Of a stretch of DNA of 49,943 bases, positions 24,606 to 32,286 are shown in pieces. The DNA comes from Oscillospiraceae bacterium (lineage in GTDB: Bacteria > Bacillota > Clostridia > Oscillospirales > Oscillospiraceae). Made by a program: the position numbers and the translations under genes. The notes below the pieces were generated by a model. That model was given only the letters and a program-made list of their open reading frames with translations. It was not told the DNA's origin and ran no database searches. Within the stretch, counting starts at the first letter, position 1. Each line of letters opens with the position of its first letter. Where the stretch lies: the NCBI GenBank assembly GCA_017398725.1, contig JAFQFA010000020.1, positions 1 to 49,943 of the forward strand, given 5' to 3'.

Positions 24606-24633
24606 GCAAGGGGCGGACATTGTCCGCCCTTGC
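24606..24633. repeat. Hairpin in the argG-argH gap
   Basis: GCAAGGGGCGGACA pairs with TGTCCGCCCTTGC with one bulged G. It has no T run in the transcribed direction, so it should not terminate. The core GGGGCGGACA-TGTCC resembles the GTAGGGGCGGACA-type palindromes common between clostridial genes. It probably protects the argG message or is a degenerate REP. Confidence 0.55.
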
Positions 24634-24644
24634 AAAGATGGATT

Positions 24645-25865
24645 TTACAGCTTGCCCTGCTCCCGCAGTGCCTGCACCTGCGTGGGCAGACCCCACAGAT
24701 TGATGAAGCCTTCTGCCTGCTTCTGGTCGTAATCACTCTCGTCGAAGGTTACCAGACTCTCGGAGTACAGGGTGTAGGGAGAGGTGGTGCCGGCGGGAAT
24801 GATGTTGCCCTTGTAGAGCTTCAGCTTTACAGTGCCGGTAACGAACTTGTTGGATTCGTTGGCGAAGGCGGTCAGCGCCTCCTGCAGGGGGGAGTACCAC
24901 TTGCCGTTGTAGATCAGATCGGCGTAGTCCACAGCCAGCTTCTGCTTGGTGTGCAGGGTGTCCTTGTCGATGGTGATCATCTCCAGCTGGTTGTGGGCAA
25001 AGTACAAAATGGTGCCGCCGGGGGTCTCGTATACGCCCCGGTCCTTCATGCCTACCAACCGGTTTTCCACGATGTCGATGATGCCGATGCCGTTGGCACC
25101 GCCGATTGCATTGAGCTTCTCAATGATCTTGGAAGCCTTCATCTTCTCACCGTTCAAAGCTACGGGAGCGCCGGCTTCAAAGTCAATGGAAACATAGGTG
25201 GGTTCGTCGGGAGCCTGCATGGGGGAGACGCCCATTTCCAAGAAACCGGGCTTTTCGTACTGAGGCTCGTTGGCGGGATCTTCCAGATCCAGACCTTCGT
25301 GGCTCAAGTGCCACAGGTTCTTATCCTTGGAATAGTTGGTTTCCCGGCTGATCTTCAGAGGAATGTTGTGGGCCTCGGCGTAGTCGATCTCCTGCTCTCT
25401 GGACTTGATGTCCCACTCACGCCAAGGGGCGATGATCTTCATATCGGGAGCAAACCGCTTAATAGCCAGCTCAAACCGGACCTGATCGTTGCCCTTGCCG
25501 GTAGCACCGTGGCAGACGGCATCCGCACCTTCGGCCAGCGCGATCTCCGCCAGCTTCTTGCCGATGACAGGACGGGCAAAAGCGGTGCCCAGCAGGTAAG
25601 TTTCGTACTTGGCATCCATCTTCATGGCGGGAACGATGATCTCGTCCACCATCTCATCGATAAGATCTGCCACGATCAGCTTGGAAGCGCCGGTCTTCAG
25701 TGCCTTCTCTTCCAGACCCTCCAGTTCGTCAGCCTGACCGACGTTGGCGGCAAAGGCGATCACTTCGCAATTATTATAGTTTTCCTTCAGCCAAGGGATG
25801 ATGATAGATGTATCCAGACCACCGGAGTAGGCCAAAACAACTTTTTTGATATCCTGATTATTCAT
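24645..25865 (-). CDS. argG: Argininosuccinate synthase
   Basis: 406 residues from ATG 25865, placed 7 nt after GGAGG; an upstream TTG five codons earlier would swallow the ribosome site. It joins citrulline and aspartate with ATP to give argininosuccinate, as a cytosolic tetramer. The PP-loop SGGLDTS is at 14-20, followed by the family blocks [17 protein letters not shown] and [15 protein letters not shown]. First gene of argG-argH-argF under a consensus promoter; an ARG-box-like sequence lies just upstream of the -35. Confidence 0.97.
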   Translation of the reverse strand: MNNQDIKKVVLAYSGGLDTSIIIPWLKENYNNCEVIAFAANVGQADELEGLEEKALKTGASKLIVADLIDEMVDEIIVPAMKMDAKYETYLLGTAFARPVIGKKLAEIALAEGADAVCHGATGKGNDQVRFELAIKRFAPDMKIIAPWREWDIKSREQEIDYAEAHNIPLKISRETNYSKDKNLWHLSHEGLDLEDPANEPQYEKPGFLEMGVSPMQAPDEPTYVSIDFEAGAPVALNGEKMKASKIIEKLNAIGGANGIGIIDIVENRLVGMKDRGVYETPGGTILYFAHNQLEMITIDKDTLHTKQKLAVDYADLIYNGKWYSPLQEALTAFANESNKFVTGTVKLKLYKGNIIPAGTTSPYTLYSESLVTFDESDYDQKQAEGFINLWGLPTQVQALREQGKL

Positions 25866-25906
25866 TGTAAATTCCTCCAAAGAATTTATTCTTTAATATG
25901 CACTGA

Positions 25907-25935
25907 ATTATACATCCGAAGCCGAATATTGTCAA
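25907..25935 (-). promoter_or_regulatory. Consensus promoter of the argGHF operon
   Basis: Minus-strand TTGACA (25930-25935), exactly 17 bases, TATAAT (25907-25912): a perfect sigma-A match in both boxes and spacing. About 35 nt of leader follow before the argG ATG. A promoter this strong normally needs a repressor, which fits the ARG-box-like site beside it. Confidence 0.88.
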
Positions 25936-25938
25936 CAG

Positions 25939-25956
25939 TATTTGCATAAATATCCA
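25939..25956. promoter_or_regulatory. Possible ArgR (ARG-box-like) site upstream of argG
   Basis: TTTGCATAAATATCCATG fits the general ARG-box form W-N-TGAAT-WWWW-ATTCA-N-W at 16 of 18 positions (TGCAT for TGAAT, ATCCA for ATTCA). It lies 4 bp upstream of the argG -35. Only one box is seen and such short AT-rich matches arise by chance, so this is tentative. Confidence 0.35.
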
Positions 25957-26140
25957 TGGTTTGTGAGTTCTATACAGAACCACATGGGATTACTGCGCGG
26001 TTTTGGACACATTGACAAGGGATTTTCGTTTTTCGGGGAAGAACAGATGCAATTCACAGAAAAACAAACCCTTTCTATATTTATATATGTGTCCCGGCGC
26101 ATGGGCATCCGGATGGGAAGCGTATATTCGTTGTTGCATA

Positions 26141-26162
26141 TATACAAATCTTATACAAATCT
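26141..26162. repeat. Tandem 11-bp direct repeat upstream of the YwaF-like gene
   Basis: TATACAAATCT occurs twice head to tail (26141-26151 and 26152-26162), one helical turn apart, and ends 14 bp before the -35 of the next promoter. Direct repeats with this period are typical of sites bound by response-regulator or AraC-like activators. No regulator is identified. Confidence 0.45.
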
Positions 26163-26176
26163 TATAAATTGCCGGA

Positions 26177-26205
26177 TTGTTTTGGAAAGGGGAATTTGGT
26201 AGAAT
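26177..26205 (+). promoter_or_regulatory. Candidate promoter of the YwaF-like gene
   Basis: TTGTTT (26177-26182), 17 bases, TAGAAT (26200-26205). The predicted start lies just before the ribosome site GGGAGG (26215-26220), so the leader is very short. Fair but not strong match. Confidence 0.5.
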
Positions 26206-26228
26206 ATGGTCGAAGGGAGGCACTCGAT

Positions 26229-26990
26229 ATGGAATTGTGGACCGCAGAACACACTCGCACATTGCTGCCGGCACTGGCGGCGATGCTGCTGTTTACCTTT
26301 ATACTGCGCAAGCTTTTGGGTGGTAAATCCCACCGTGTACGCATGATCCCGCTGAAGGTGGTTGCCTGCATTTTAGTGGTGCTGGAAATCGGAAAACAGG
26401 GTCTTTCCTTGTACCGCGGGTATGACCTATATAATCTGCCTTTTCATTTCTGCTCCCTGTTTATTTTTGCAATGCCGGTCATGGCGTTTTACAAGGGTCG
26501 AAATCAGCAACATGTGTACGGTGTTGTGACGGCATTGTCCGCAGCGATGACTCTTTTACTTCTGATCTACCCCAATTTGATTTACGGAGCCGGCAGTGTT
26601 ACCCGTTATTTTAAAGACTATATGAGCTTTCATACGGTCACATTTCATAATCTGGTGATGCTGGCGTTCCTTTTGATTTTGGGGCTGGAATTGCACGAGC
26701 CGGCACCGAGAGGGGAAGTGCGGTGCCTGCTGCTGTTTACACTGGTGTTTTGCATCGTAGCAGCCACCATGTCCCAGCTGCTGAAAACCAATTATGCCGG
26801 CTTCTATTCCTGTAATGTGCCGGTATTTGAGACCGTGCGCTTGGCTCTGCAGCCGGTGATCGGCAGTGTGCTGGCGCAAGCTGTGTATGTGTCGGTGGTG
26901 GCGGTACTGCACATTGCCTTTACATACGGCGCCTACTGGCTCTACCGTCTGCTCAGATACATGACTGCCACCCATAAACAAGCGGTTTAA
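26229..26990 (+). CDS. YwaF-family integral membrane protein
   Basis: 253 residues from ATG 26229, 8 nt after GGGAGG. About seven hydrophobic segments are visible (for example TLLPALAAMLLFTFIL, VVACILVVLEI, FCSLFIFAMPVMAF, LLLFTLVFCIVAA). Characteristic polar motifs inside the membrane are LPFHFCSLFIF and FHTVTFHNLVMLA, as in the YwaF/TMEM164-like family. The biochemical role of bacterial members is not established. Related eukaryotic TMEM164 has been linked to acyl transfer between phospholipids, so a lipid-modifying role is conceivable but not shown. A single-gene unit with its own promoter and terminator. Confidence 0.75.
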   Translation: MELWTAEHTRTLLPALAAMLLFTFILRKLLGGKSHRVRMIPLKVVACILVVLEIGKQGLSLYRGYDLYNLPFHFCSLFIFAMPVMAFYKGRNQQHVYGVVTALSAAMTLLLLIYPNLIYGAGSVTRYFKDYMSFHTVTFHNLVMLAFLLILGLELHEPAPRGEVRCLLLFTLVFCIVAATMSQLLKTNYAGFYSCNVPVFETVRLALQPVIGSVLAQAVYVSVVAVLHIAFTYGAYWLYRLLRYMTATHKQAV

Positions 26991-27006
26991 ATCCTGATAC
27001 GACTTT

Positions 27007-27036
27007 GCCCCGGAGCATCGCTCCGGGGCTTTTTTT
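27007..27036 (+). terminator. Rho-independent terminator after the YwaF-like gene
   Basis: GCCCCGGAGC-ATC-GCTCCGGGGC followed by seven T. A perfect 10-bp stem, 16 nt after the stop codon; it separates this gene from the polysaccharide operon. Confidence 0.95.
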
Positions 27037-27140
27037 ATGCCGGAAAAAACTGACAACAGAAAGGCAAAATGCCGTTTTCCAAAAAACAACATATATCTTG
27101 AAAAAGGAAGAAATCGCATAGGTTTTTCGGCAAACTGCCC

Positions 27141-27169
27141 TTGATTTTGACAGACAAATAGTGTATAAT
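27141..27169 (+). promoter_or_regulatory. Promoter of the polysaccharide operon
   Basis: TTGATT (27141-27146), 17 bases, TATAAT (27164-27169). A TTGACA six bases further on is too close to the -10 (11 bp) to serve. The leader to the first ATG at 27257 is about 80 nt. No other strong promoter or terminator was seen within the next 22 kb, consistent with one long transcript. Confidence 0.7.
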
Positions 27170-27256
27170 TTACAGGTGAAGGTTTATGCAGATTGGGCGT
27201 TTGCAATTGTGCGTCAAGCCCGGTTTGCGCATGATTATTCAATTAGGAGTGAACAT

Positions 27257-27901
27257 ATGTACGCGAAGTTTTTTAAGCGTTTGCTGGACTTTGTCTTATC
27301 CCTCATGGCACTTTTGGTGCTGTGGCCGGTGCTGCTGATATTGATGGTTCTGGGGTGGATCAAAATGAAGGGCAACCCCTTCTTCACCCAAGACAGACCC
27401 GGTAAGGACGAAAAGATCTTTAAGCTGATCAAATTCCGCTCCATGACTTGCGAGAAGGATGCAGAAGGCAATTATCTTCCTGACGATCAGCGGCTGACCA
27501 AGTACGGTCGCATCCTGCGCTCTACCTCTTTGGATGAATTGCCGGAACTGATCAATATTTTAAAAGGGGATATGTCCATCGTCGGCCCCCGGCCTTTGCT
27601 GCCGGAGTACCTGCCGTACTATACATATGAAGAAAACCGCCGCCATGAAATCAGACCCGGTTTGACGGGGTGGGCGCAGGTCAACGGACGGAATATTACG
27701 GCATGGGATGAGCGCCTGCAGCAGGATGTCTATTATGTGGATCACTGTAGTTTTCTGTTGGACTGCAAGATCTTTTGGATGACGGTGGTCAAGACCGTCA
27801 AGCGTTCGGATATTATCGTGGGAAAACAGCACGGTGAAGGTCATGGACGGCTGGATGTGGTTAGAAGCGAAATGGCAAAGAAAGAGGAGATATCGCTTTG
27901 A
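27257..27901 (+). CDS. Initiating sugar phosphotransferase (PglC-type, monotopic)
   Basis: 214 residues from ATG 27257 after TAGGAGTG. This size fits small monotopic phosphoglycosyl transferases of the PglC type, which move a sugar-1-phosphate from a UDP-sugar to undecaprenyl phosphate and so start glycan assembly at the inner face of the membrane. One N-terminal hydrophobic re-entrant helix (about 12-35) carries a Pro near its centre (LVLWPVLLIL). The catalytic Asp-Glu dyad is at 93-94 in STSLDELPEL, followed by MSIVGPRPLLPEYLPYY and RPGLTGWAQVNGRN. First gene of the operon; its TGA overlaps the next start. The transferred sugar is unknown. Confidence 0.93.
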   Translation: MYAKFFKRLLDFVLSLMALLVLWPVLLILMVLGWIKMKGNPFFTQDRPGKDEKIFKLIKFRSMTCEKDAEGNYLPDDQRLTKYGRILRSTSLDELPELINILKGDMSIVGPRPLLPEYLPYYTYEENRRHEIRPGLTGWAQVNGRNITAWDERLQQDVYYVDHCSFLLDCKIFWMTVVKTVKRSDIIVGKQHGEGHGRLDVVRSEMAKKEEISL

Positions 27902-29175
27902 GAAAACTGTTGGTTTTGGGAAGTGACTACGGCACTGTTCAGGTTGTTAAAGAAGCAAAACAACTTGGGCTGTACACCATTGTGGCGGACCTTATGAACA
28001 ACTCGCCTACAAAAGCTTTGGCAGATGAAGCATGGCTGATCAGCACAACAGAAATTGACGAATTGGCCGAACGGTGTCGCAGAGAAGGCGTTACCGCGGT
28101 TATGTTTGGTGCCAGCGATTTTAATATCTCTAATGCCAGATTGCTGTGCAAACGGCTTAACCTGCCCATTTACTGCGATAACGATCAAACGTGGGCGCTT
28201 GTCCGAGATAAGCGCACGTTTAAGAATGTGTGTCGTGAGGTTGGCGCCAATGTGGCGCAGGACTATTATTTGGATGACCGGCTTGCGGAAGAAGATCTTG
28301 CCCTTGTGCAGTATCCTGTTGTTTGCAAACCTTCCGATAAGAGCGGAAACCGGGGCATGAGTTATTGCGATAACAAAGAAGCCTTGTGTGCCGGTTACCG
28401 GAATGCCCGGGAAATATCCGACCAACCCATCATCATAGAGCGCCGACTGCGTGGACCGGAATATAACATACACTATGTTTTGGCGGATGGGGAGGCCAGA
28501 TTACTATATTTGAATGCAACCCACCATCAGCCGGGACAGCCGGAGAATCTTTATTCATTTAAGTGTACCACCTCCTCCTACTTGAAGCAGTATATCGAGG
28601 AAATGAACGAGGCAGCCAAACGCGTGATCCGCAAGATGGGCTGCAAGGAAGGCATCGTATGGTTTGACTGCATACGGGACACTGACGGGAAATTTTATTT
28701 CTTGGAAATGGGCTACCGATTTGGCGGTGTAATGACCTATGCGCCTTATGAGAAAGTTCATGGGTTTAATACGGTGCGCTGGATGCTGGAATGTGCGTTA
28801 GGCGTAAAGCATACAAAGGAAGACCTCCCTGAGGAGCTGAATCGGGCGCTTACCGGATGCGCGGCATCGTACCATCTGTTTTCTGTAGAGGCCGGTAAAA
28901 TAGACCGCATTGAGGGCATGGATGCGTTGCAGCAAATGCCGAATGTGTATATTGATATGCCCAAACGCGAGGGGGATTCCCTGCGCTTGCTGACGAATTC
29001 CGGCCTGCTTGGAATCTACGGTGAAAATGCAGATGAACTGTGTGAAACGGTTGCCCGGATCAATGAAATACTGCGCATTTATAACGAATCTGGCGATAAT
29101 ATGTTTATCTATTTCAACGATTTCGAGACGATTCGAAAGGAATACTACAAGGGGTTGAAGGAATTTGGTTGCTGA
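27898..29175 (+). CDS. ATP-grasp protein 1 (carboxylate-amine ligase-like)
   Basis: 425 residues from a TTG start at 27898, which overlaps the previous TGA and follows GAGGAG by about 8 nt. Members of this fold activate a carboxylate with ATP and join it to an amine or thiol. It has an N-terminal pre-ATP-grasp Rossmann region (KLLVLGSDYGTVQVVKEAKQLG), a central lid with VVCKPSDKSGNRGMS, and a metal region IVWFDCIRDTDGKFYFLEMGYRFGG. The canonical E-x-N-x-R is here Glu270-Met-Gly-Tyr-Arg274, so the metal-binding Asn is missing. The enzyme may use a different metal site or be a non-catalytic partner. Followed at once by the PLP enzyme and ATP-grasp 2, suggesting one amino-acid-attaching module. 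Confidence 0.82.
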   Translation: MRKLLVLGSDYGTVQVVKEAKQLGLYTIVADLMNNSPTKALADEAWLISTTEIDELAERCRREGVTAVMFGASDFNISNARLLCKRLNLPIYCDNDQTWALVRDKRTFKNVCREVGANVAQDYYLDDRLAEEDLALVQYPVVCKPSDKSGNRGMSYCDNKEALCAGYRNAREISDQPIIIERRLRGPEYNIHYVLADGEARLLYLNATHHQPGQPENLYSFKCTTSSYLKQYIEEMNEAAKRVIRKMGCKEGIVWFDCIRDTDGKFYFLEMGYRFGGVMTYAPYEKVHGFNTVRWMLECALGVKHTKEDLPEELNRALTGCAASYHLFSVEAGKIDRIEGMDALQQMPNVYIDMPKREGDSLRLLTNSGLLGIYGENADELCETVARINEILRIYNESGDNMFIYFNDFETIRKEYYKGLKEFGC

Positions 29176-30115
29176 TCATACCCAGCTGATGACACCGATC
29201 CAACGCCTAGGCGATTGGGATAACAATTGTTTGTGGGTTAAGCGGGAGGATTTTATTCCGTTTTCCTTTGGCGGTAATAAGGCTCGGAAGGCGCAGTTGT
29301 TTTTCTTGGAAATCGATGCAGGAAAACACGATGCGGTAGTGACTTACGGTTCGAGCAGTTCAAACCATTGCCGTGTGGTTGCCAATATGGCTGCGCAGCG
29401 GGGGATCGGCTGTTACATCATCTCTCCGGAAGAAGCTTCAGAAGAGACATTTAATACGAACTTGATGCGCCTCTTCCGGGCGGAAATTACCGTTTGTCCG
29501 GTGGAAAAGGTATCCGCTACCATCGACGCGGTTTGCAACACCCTCCGCGGCCGGGGAATGAATCCGTATTTCATACCGGGCGGCGGCCATGGAAATACTG
29601 GAACGCAGGCATATGTGGATTGCTACGAAGAAATCGAAGCGTTTGAGAAGCAGCAGAGCATACGGTTTGACTATATTTTCTTGGCCTCCGGAACGGGAAC
29701 GACCCATGCCGGGCTAGTCTGCGGACAACTGATCCGTTGTGACGACAGGAAAATTGTTGGAATCAGCATAGCCAGACGCAATCCCAGAGGCCGCGATGTT
29801 GTGTTGGAAAGCATTCGGCAGTATTTAATGGCAAAAGGCGGATGCTTTGATGATGCGACCATCGAGGACGCAACGGTTTTTTTGGATGATTACATAGGTG
29901 AAGGTTATGGAAGATACTTGGACAGTGTTGGAAAAACCGTCGATATCGTTATGAAAAAATATGGCATACCTCTTGATGCTACCTATACCGGAAAGGCATT
30001 CTGGGGAATGGCGGACTATATAGAAAAAAATGACATAAGGGATAAAAATATTCTTTTTATCCATACTGGCGGAACACCTTTGTTTTTCGATTATTTAAAG
30101 AGCAAAGAGCGATGA
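29165..30115 (+). CDS. PLP-dependent D-cysteine desulfhydrase / ACC deaminase-family enzyme
   Basis: 316 residues from TTG 29165, overlapping the previous gene by 11 nt; ATG at 29189 is an alternative. A fold-type II PLP enzyme: the Schiff-base Lys39 is in SFGGNKARKAQ, the phosphate/substrate block is TYGSSSSNHCRVVANMAA, and the glycine loop is FLASGTGTTHAGL. Family members eliminate or deaminate small amino acids (D-cysteine, ACC, D-serine). Inside a glycan operon beside ATP-grasp ligases and an opine dehydrogenase, it more likely makes or isomerises an amino acid, or supplies a 2-keto acid, for attachment to sugar (inference). Length is slightly under the 325-340 usual for the family. Confidence 0.85.
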   Translation: MVADHTQLMTPIQRLGDWDNNCLWVKREDFIPFSFGGNKARKAQLFFLEIDAGKHDAVVTYGSSSSNHCRVVANMAAQRGIGCYIISPEEASEETFNTNLMRLFRAEITVCPVEKVSATIDAVCNTLRGRGMNPYFIPGGGHGNTGTQAYVDCYEEIEAFEKQQSIRFDYIFLASGTGTTHAGLVCGQLIRCDDRKIVGISIARRNPRGRDVVLESIRQYLMAKGGCFDDATIEDATVFLDDYIGEGYGRYLDSVGKTVDIVMKKYGIPLDATYTGKAFWGMADYIEKNDIRDKNILFIHTGGTPLFFDYLKSKER

Positions 30116-30130
30116 AAGAGGGAGCATACC

Positions 30131-31102
30131 ATGAATATTTTGATTTTAAGCGCCGGCACCCGGAATAAGATCGTGCAGTATTTCAAAAGAGCCGTTGGGC
30201 AGACCGGAAATATTGTGGCTACCGACATGAGCGAACTGGCACCAGCGGTATACGAGGCAGACAAGTTCTACAAAGTGCCCCGTATGACAGATCCCGGTTA
30301 TATGGATGTGATCTTCGATATTTGCCGCAAGGAGAGAATCGGTGCGGTGTTGACCCTGATCGATCCGGAGCTTTCCTTGCTGGCAAAGCATAAGGCGGAT
30401 TTCGAAGCGATGGGTGTTACTGTGATCGGCAGCTCTTATGAACTGTGCGAGCGGGCACTGGACAAAATGGAGATGTTCAACTGGCTCACCCAGCGGGGCT
30501 ATGCCTGCGCCAAGAGCTATGTGGACAAGGAAGCCTTTTATGCGGATGTGGAAGCGGGCCTTGCTACTTATCCGGTATTTGTCAAGCCGGTTTGCGGCAG
30601 CGCCAGCATCTCTATCTCCAAGGTTTATGATCGGGAAACGGTGGAAATGCTGTTTGCCCACAGCGATAACCTGATGATCCAGCAGTTCATGGACGGACAG
30701 GAAATCGGCGCCGATGTCTACATCGATATGGTTTCCGGCGAAGTGGTATCCATCTTCACCAAGAAGAAGATCGTTATGCGTGCCGGCGAGACCGACAAGG
30801 CGGTATCTTTTAAGGATGAAAAACTGTTTGATCTGATCACAAAGTTTGTAAAAGAAAGCGGCTGGTCCGGACAGATCGATATCGATATCTTCGATGTGGA
30901 CGGTACTTATTACATTTCCGAGGTAAACCCCCGGTTTGGTGGCGGTTACCCCCATGCCTATGAGTCCGGTTGCGACCACATGACATTGATTTTGAACAAT
31001 TTGAACGGAAAAGCAAATGCCCCCCAGATCGGCAACTATGAAGAGGGTATCTACATGATGAAATACAACGAACTGATGATCAGAAAGGGAAATGGCGTAT
31101 GA
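30131..31102 (+). CDS. ATP-grasp protein 2 (CarB-like ligase of polysaccharide loci)
   Basis: 323 residues. The N-terminal domain starts MNILILSAGTRNKIVQYFKRA, and the ATP-binding block is FVKPVCGSASISISKVY. The intact metal triad ISEVNPRFGGGYPHAYESG closely resembles the carbamoyl-phosphate-synthase-like ATP-grasp proteins common in exopolysaccharide clusters. Unlike ATP-grasp 1 it keeps the E-V-N-P-R motif, so it should be active. Expected reaction: ATP-driven amide or ester formation between a carboxylate and an amine. 15 nt after the PLP enzyme, with GAGGGAG before the ATG, and an ATGA overlap with the next gene. Confidence 0.9.
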   Translation: MNILILSAGTRNKIVQYFKRAVGQTGNIVATDMSELAPAVYEADKFYKVPRMTDPGYMDVIFDICRKERIGAVLTLIDPELSLLAKHKADFEAMGVTVIGSSYELCERALDKMEMFNWLTQRGYACAKSYVDKEAFYADVEAGLATYPVFVKPVCGSASISISKVYDRETVEMLFAHSDNLMIQQFMDGQEIGADVYIDMVSGEVVSIFTKKKIVMRAGETDKAVSFKDEKLFDLITKFVKESGWSGQIDIDIFDVDGTYYISEVNPRFGGGYPHAYESGCDHMTLILNNLNGKANAPQIGNYEEGIYMMKYNELMIRKGNGV

Positions 31103-32190
31103 GAAGCGGCTTTAGAAAAAAATGGGACGATCTTGATTTGAAGGTCGAAGCTACCTTTAGAAAATTTAATAACCGCAGGAAAGCGAAGCTGCGCCTAAAG
31201 CGTATGAACGGCGGCTTTGCCTGCGACAAGGAATACAAAGAGATCGTTTTGCCCTACTGGAAAAAGTACGGCTATAAGCCGGGTAAAATATGGTACAAGA
31301 TCTACTCCAACCGGGAGCAAAAGGTGGATCCCAGATATATTCCGGACGATCTGTATTACGGCGAGCTGATTCCTTATTTCAGCAACTCTCAGTTCCGGCG
31401 TTTTGGCGAGGACAAGTGCTACCACGATGTGTGGATCCCGGATATCAAAAGACCGCAAACCATCTGCAAAAACATCGCCGGTGTCTATTATGATGCGGAT
31501 ATGAATCCCGTCACCAAGGCACAAGCCATTGCGATGGTGCTGGCTTTTGAGGATGAGTTTTTGATCAAGCCCTCCATTGACACCGGAGAGGGGCGCCTGA
31601 TTCAGTTCTTCACCAAGGAAACAGCTACGGAAGCGTCTGTGGAAGCTGCTTTCGACGGCATGAAGGCAAACTTTATTTTGCAGGCTGCAGTGAAGCAGCA
31701 TCCGGTACTTTCCCAGCTGAACCCCTCCTCTTTGAACACCATGCGGGTGATCACCTTCTTCTTTGAGGGTGAGGTACATGTGCTGTCCTGCATTCTGCGT
31801 GTTGGCGCACCCAATTCCAAGGTGGATAACGTGGGAGCCGGCGGCTATGCCTGCGCCATCAAGGCCGACGGCAGCCTGAACGACAAGGCGGTTAACAGAA
31901 AGGCCGAATGGGTAGAGGAAACCAGCACCGGCATCAAGTTTGCGGGCATTCGGCTTCCGGAGTTTGAGCGGGTGGTGGACGCTGTCAAGAAAGCCCACCG
32001 GCGTATGGCACATTTTAAGCTGATCGGTTGGGATATGTCTGTGGATGTGGACAACGATCCCGTATTTATTGAGTACAACACCTGTCCCGGCGCCAATCAG
32101 AACACCAGCGGGCCTACCTTTGGTGATCTGACCGAGAAGGTGCTGGAAGAATATTTTATCACCCGGACATTGGAAACTGCTCAGAATTGA
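31099..32190 (+). CDS. Sugar-transfer-associated ATP-grasp protein (ATP-grasp 3)
   Basis: 363 residues. The pattern fits the family named sugar-transfer associated ATP-grasp: a basic helical N-terminus (FRKFNNRRKAKLRLKRM), then DVWIPDIKRPQTICKNIAGVYYD. The ATP site follows with FLIKPSIDTGEGRLIQFF, LNPSSLNTMRVITFF and the metal block FKLIGWDMSVDVDNDPVFIEYNTCPGAN, where E-Y-N replaces the classical ExN. These proteins occur with capsule genes but have no proven reaction; ligation of an amino acid or lactate-like acid to a sugar carboxyl or amine is plausible. Coupled to ATP-grasp 2 by ATGA. Confidence 0.88.
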   Translation: MRSGFRKKWDDLDLKVEATFRKFNNRRKAKLRLKRMNGGFACDKEYKEIVLPYWKKYGYKPGKIWYKIYSNREQKVDPRYIPDDLYYGELIPYFSNSQFRRFGEDKCYHDVWIPDIKRPQTICKNIAGVYYDADMNPVTKAQAIAMVLAFEDEFLIKPSIDTGEGRLIQFFTKETATEASVEAAFDGMKANFILQAAVKQHPVLSQLNPSSLNTMRVITFFFEGEVHVLSCILRVGAPNSKVDNVGAGGYACAIKADGSLNDKAVNRKAEWVEETSTGIKFAGIRLPEFERVVDAVKKAHRRMAHFKLIGWDMSVDVDNDPVFIEYNTCPGANQNTSGPTFGDLTEKVLEEYFITRTLETAQN

Positions 32191-32286
32191 CCGTCAACAG
32201 CGGATTTGACCGCCGGTGTGTTTGCGACAATTGCTACGGGTTACATTAGATCAAAAGGTTTTTTCGAAAACAGAGGGAGTTTTACA

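Noticed and set aside
24606-24633. Hairpin between argG and argH as a terminator
   Set aside because: No T run follows in the direction of transcription, and argH depends on the same promoter.
25875-25892. AAGAATTTATTCTTT near argG as an ARG box
   Set aside because: The palindrome has only two central bases between GAAT and ATTC in place of four and lacks the flanking T/A pattern; it lies between promoter and ribosome site and is simple AT-rich symmetry.
24411-25949. Long plus-strand frame opposite argG
   Set aside because: argG is unmistakable on the minus strand with PP-loop, ribosome site and promoter; the opposite frame shows no domain.
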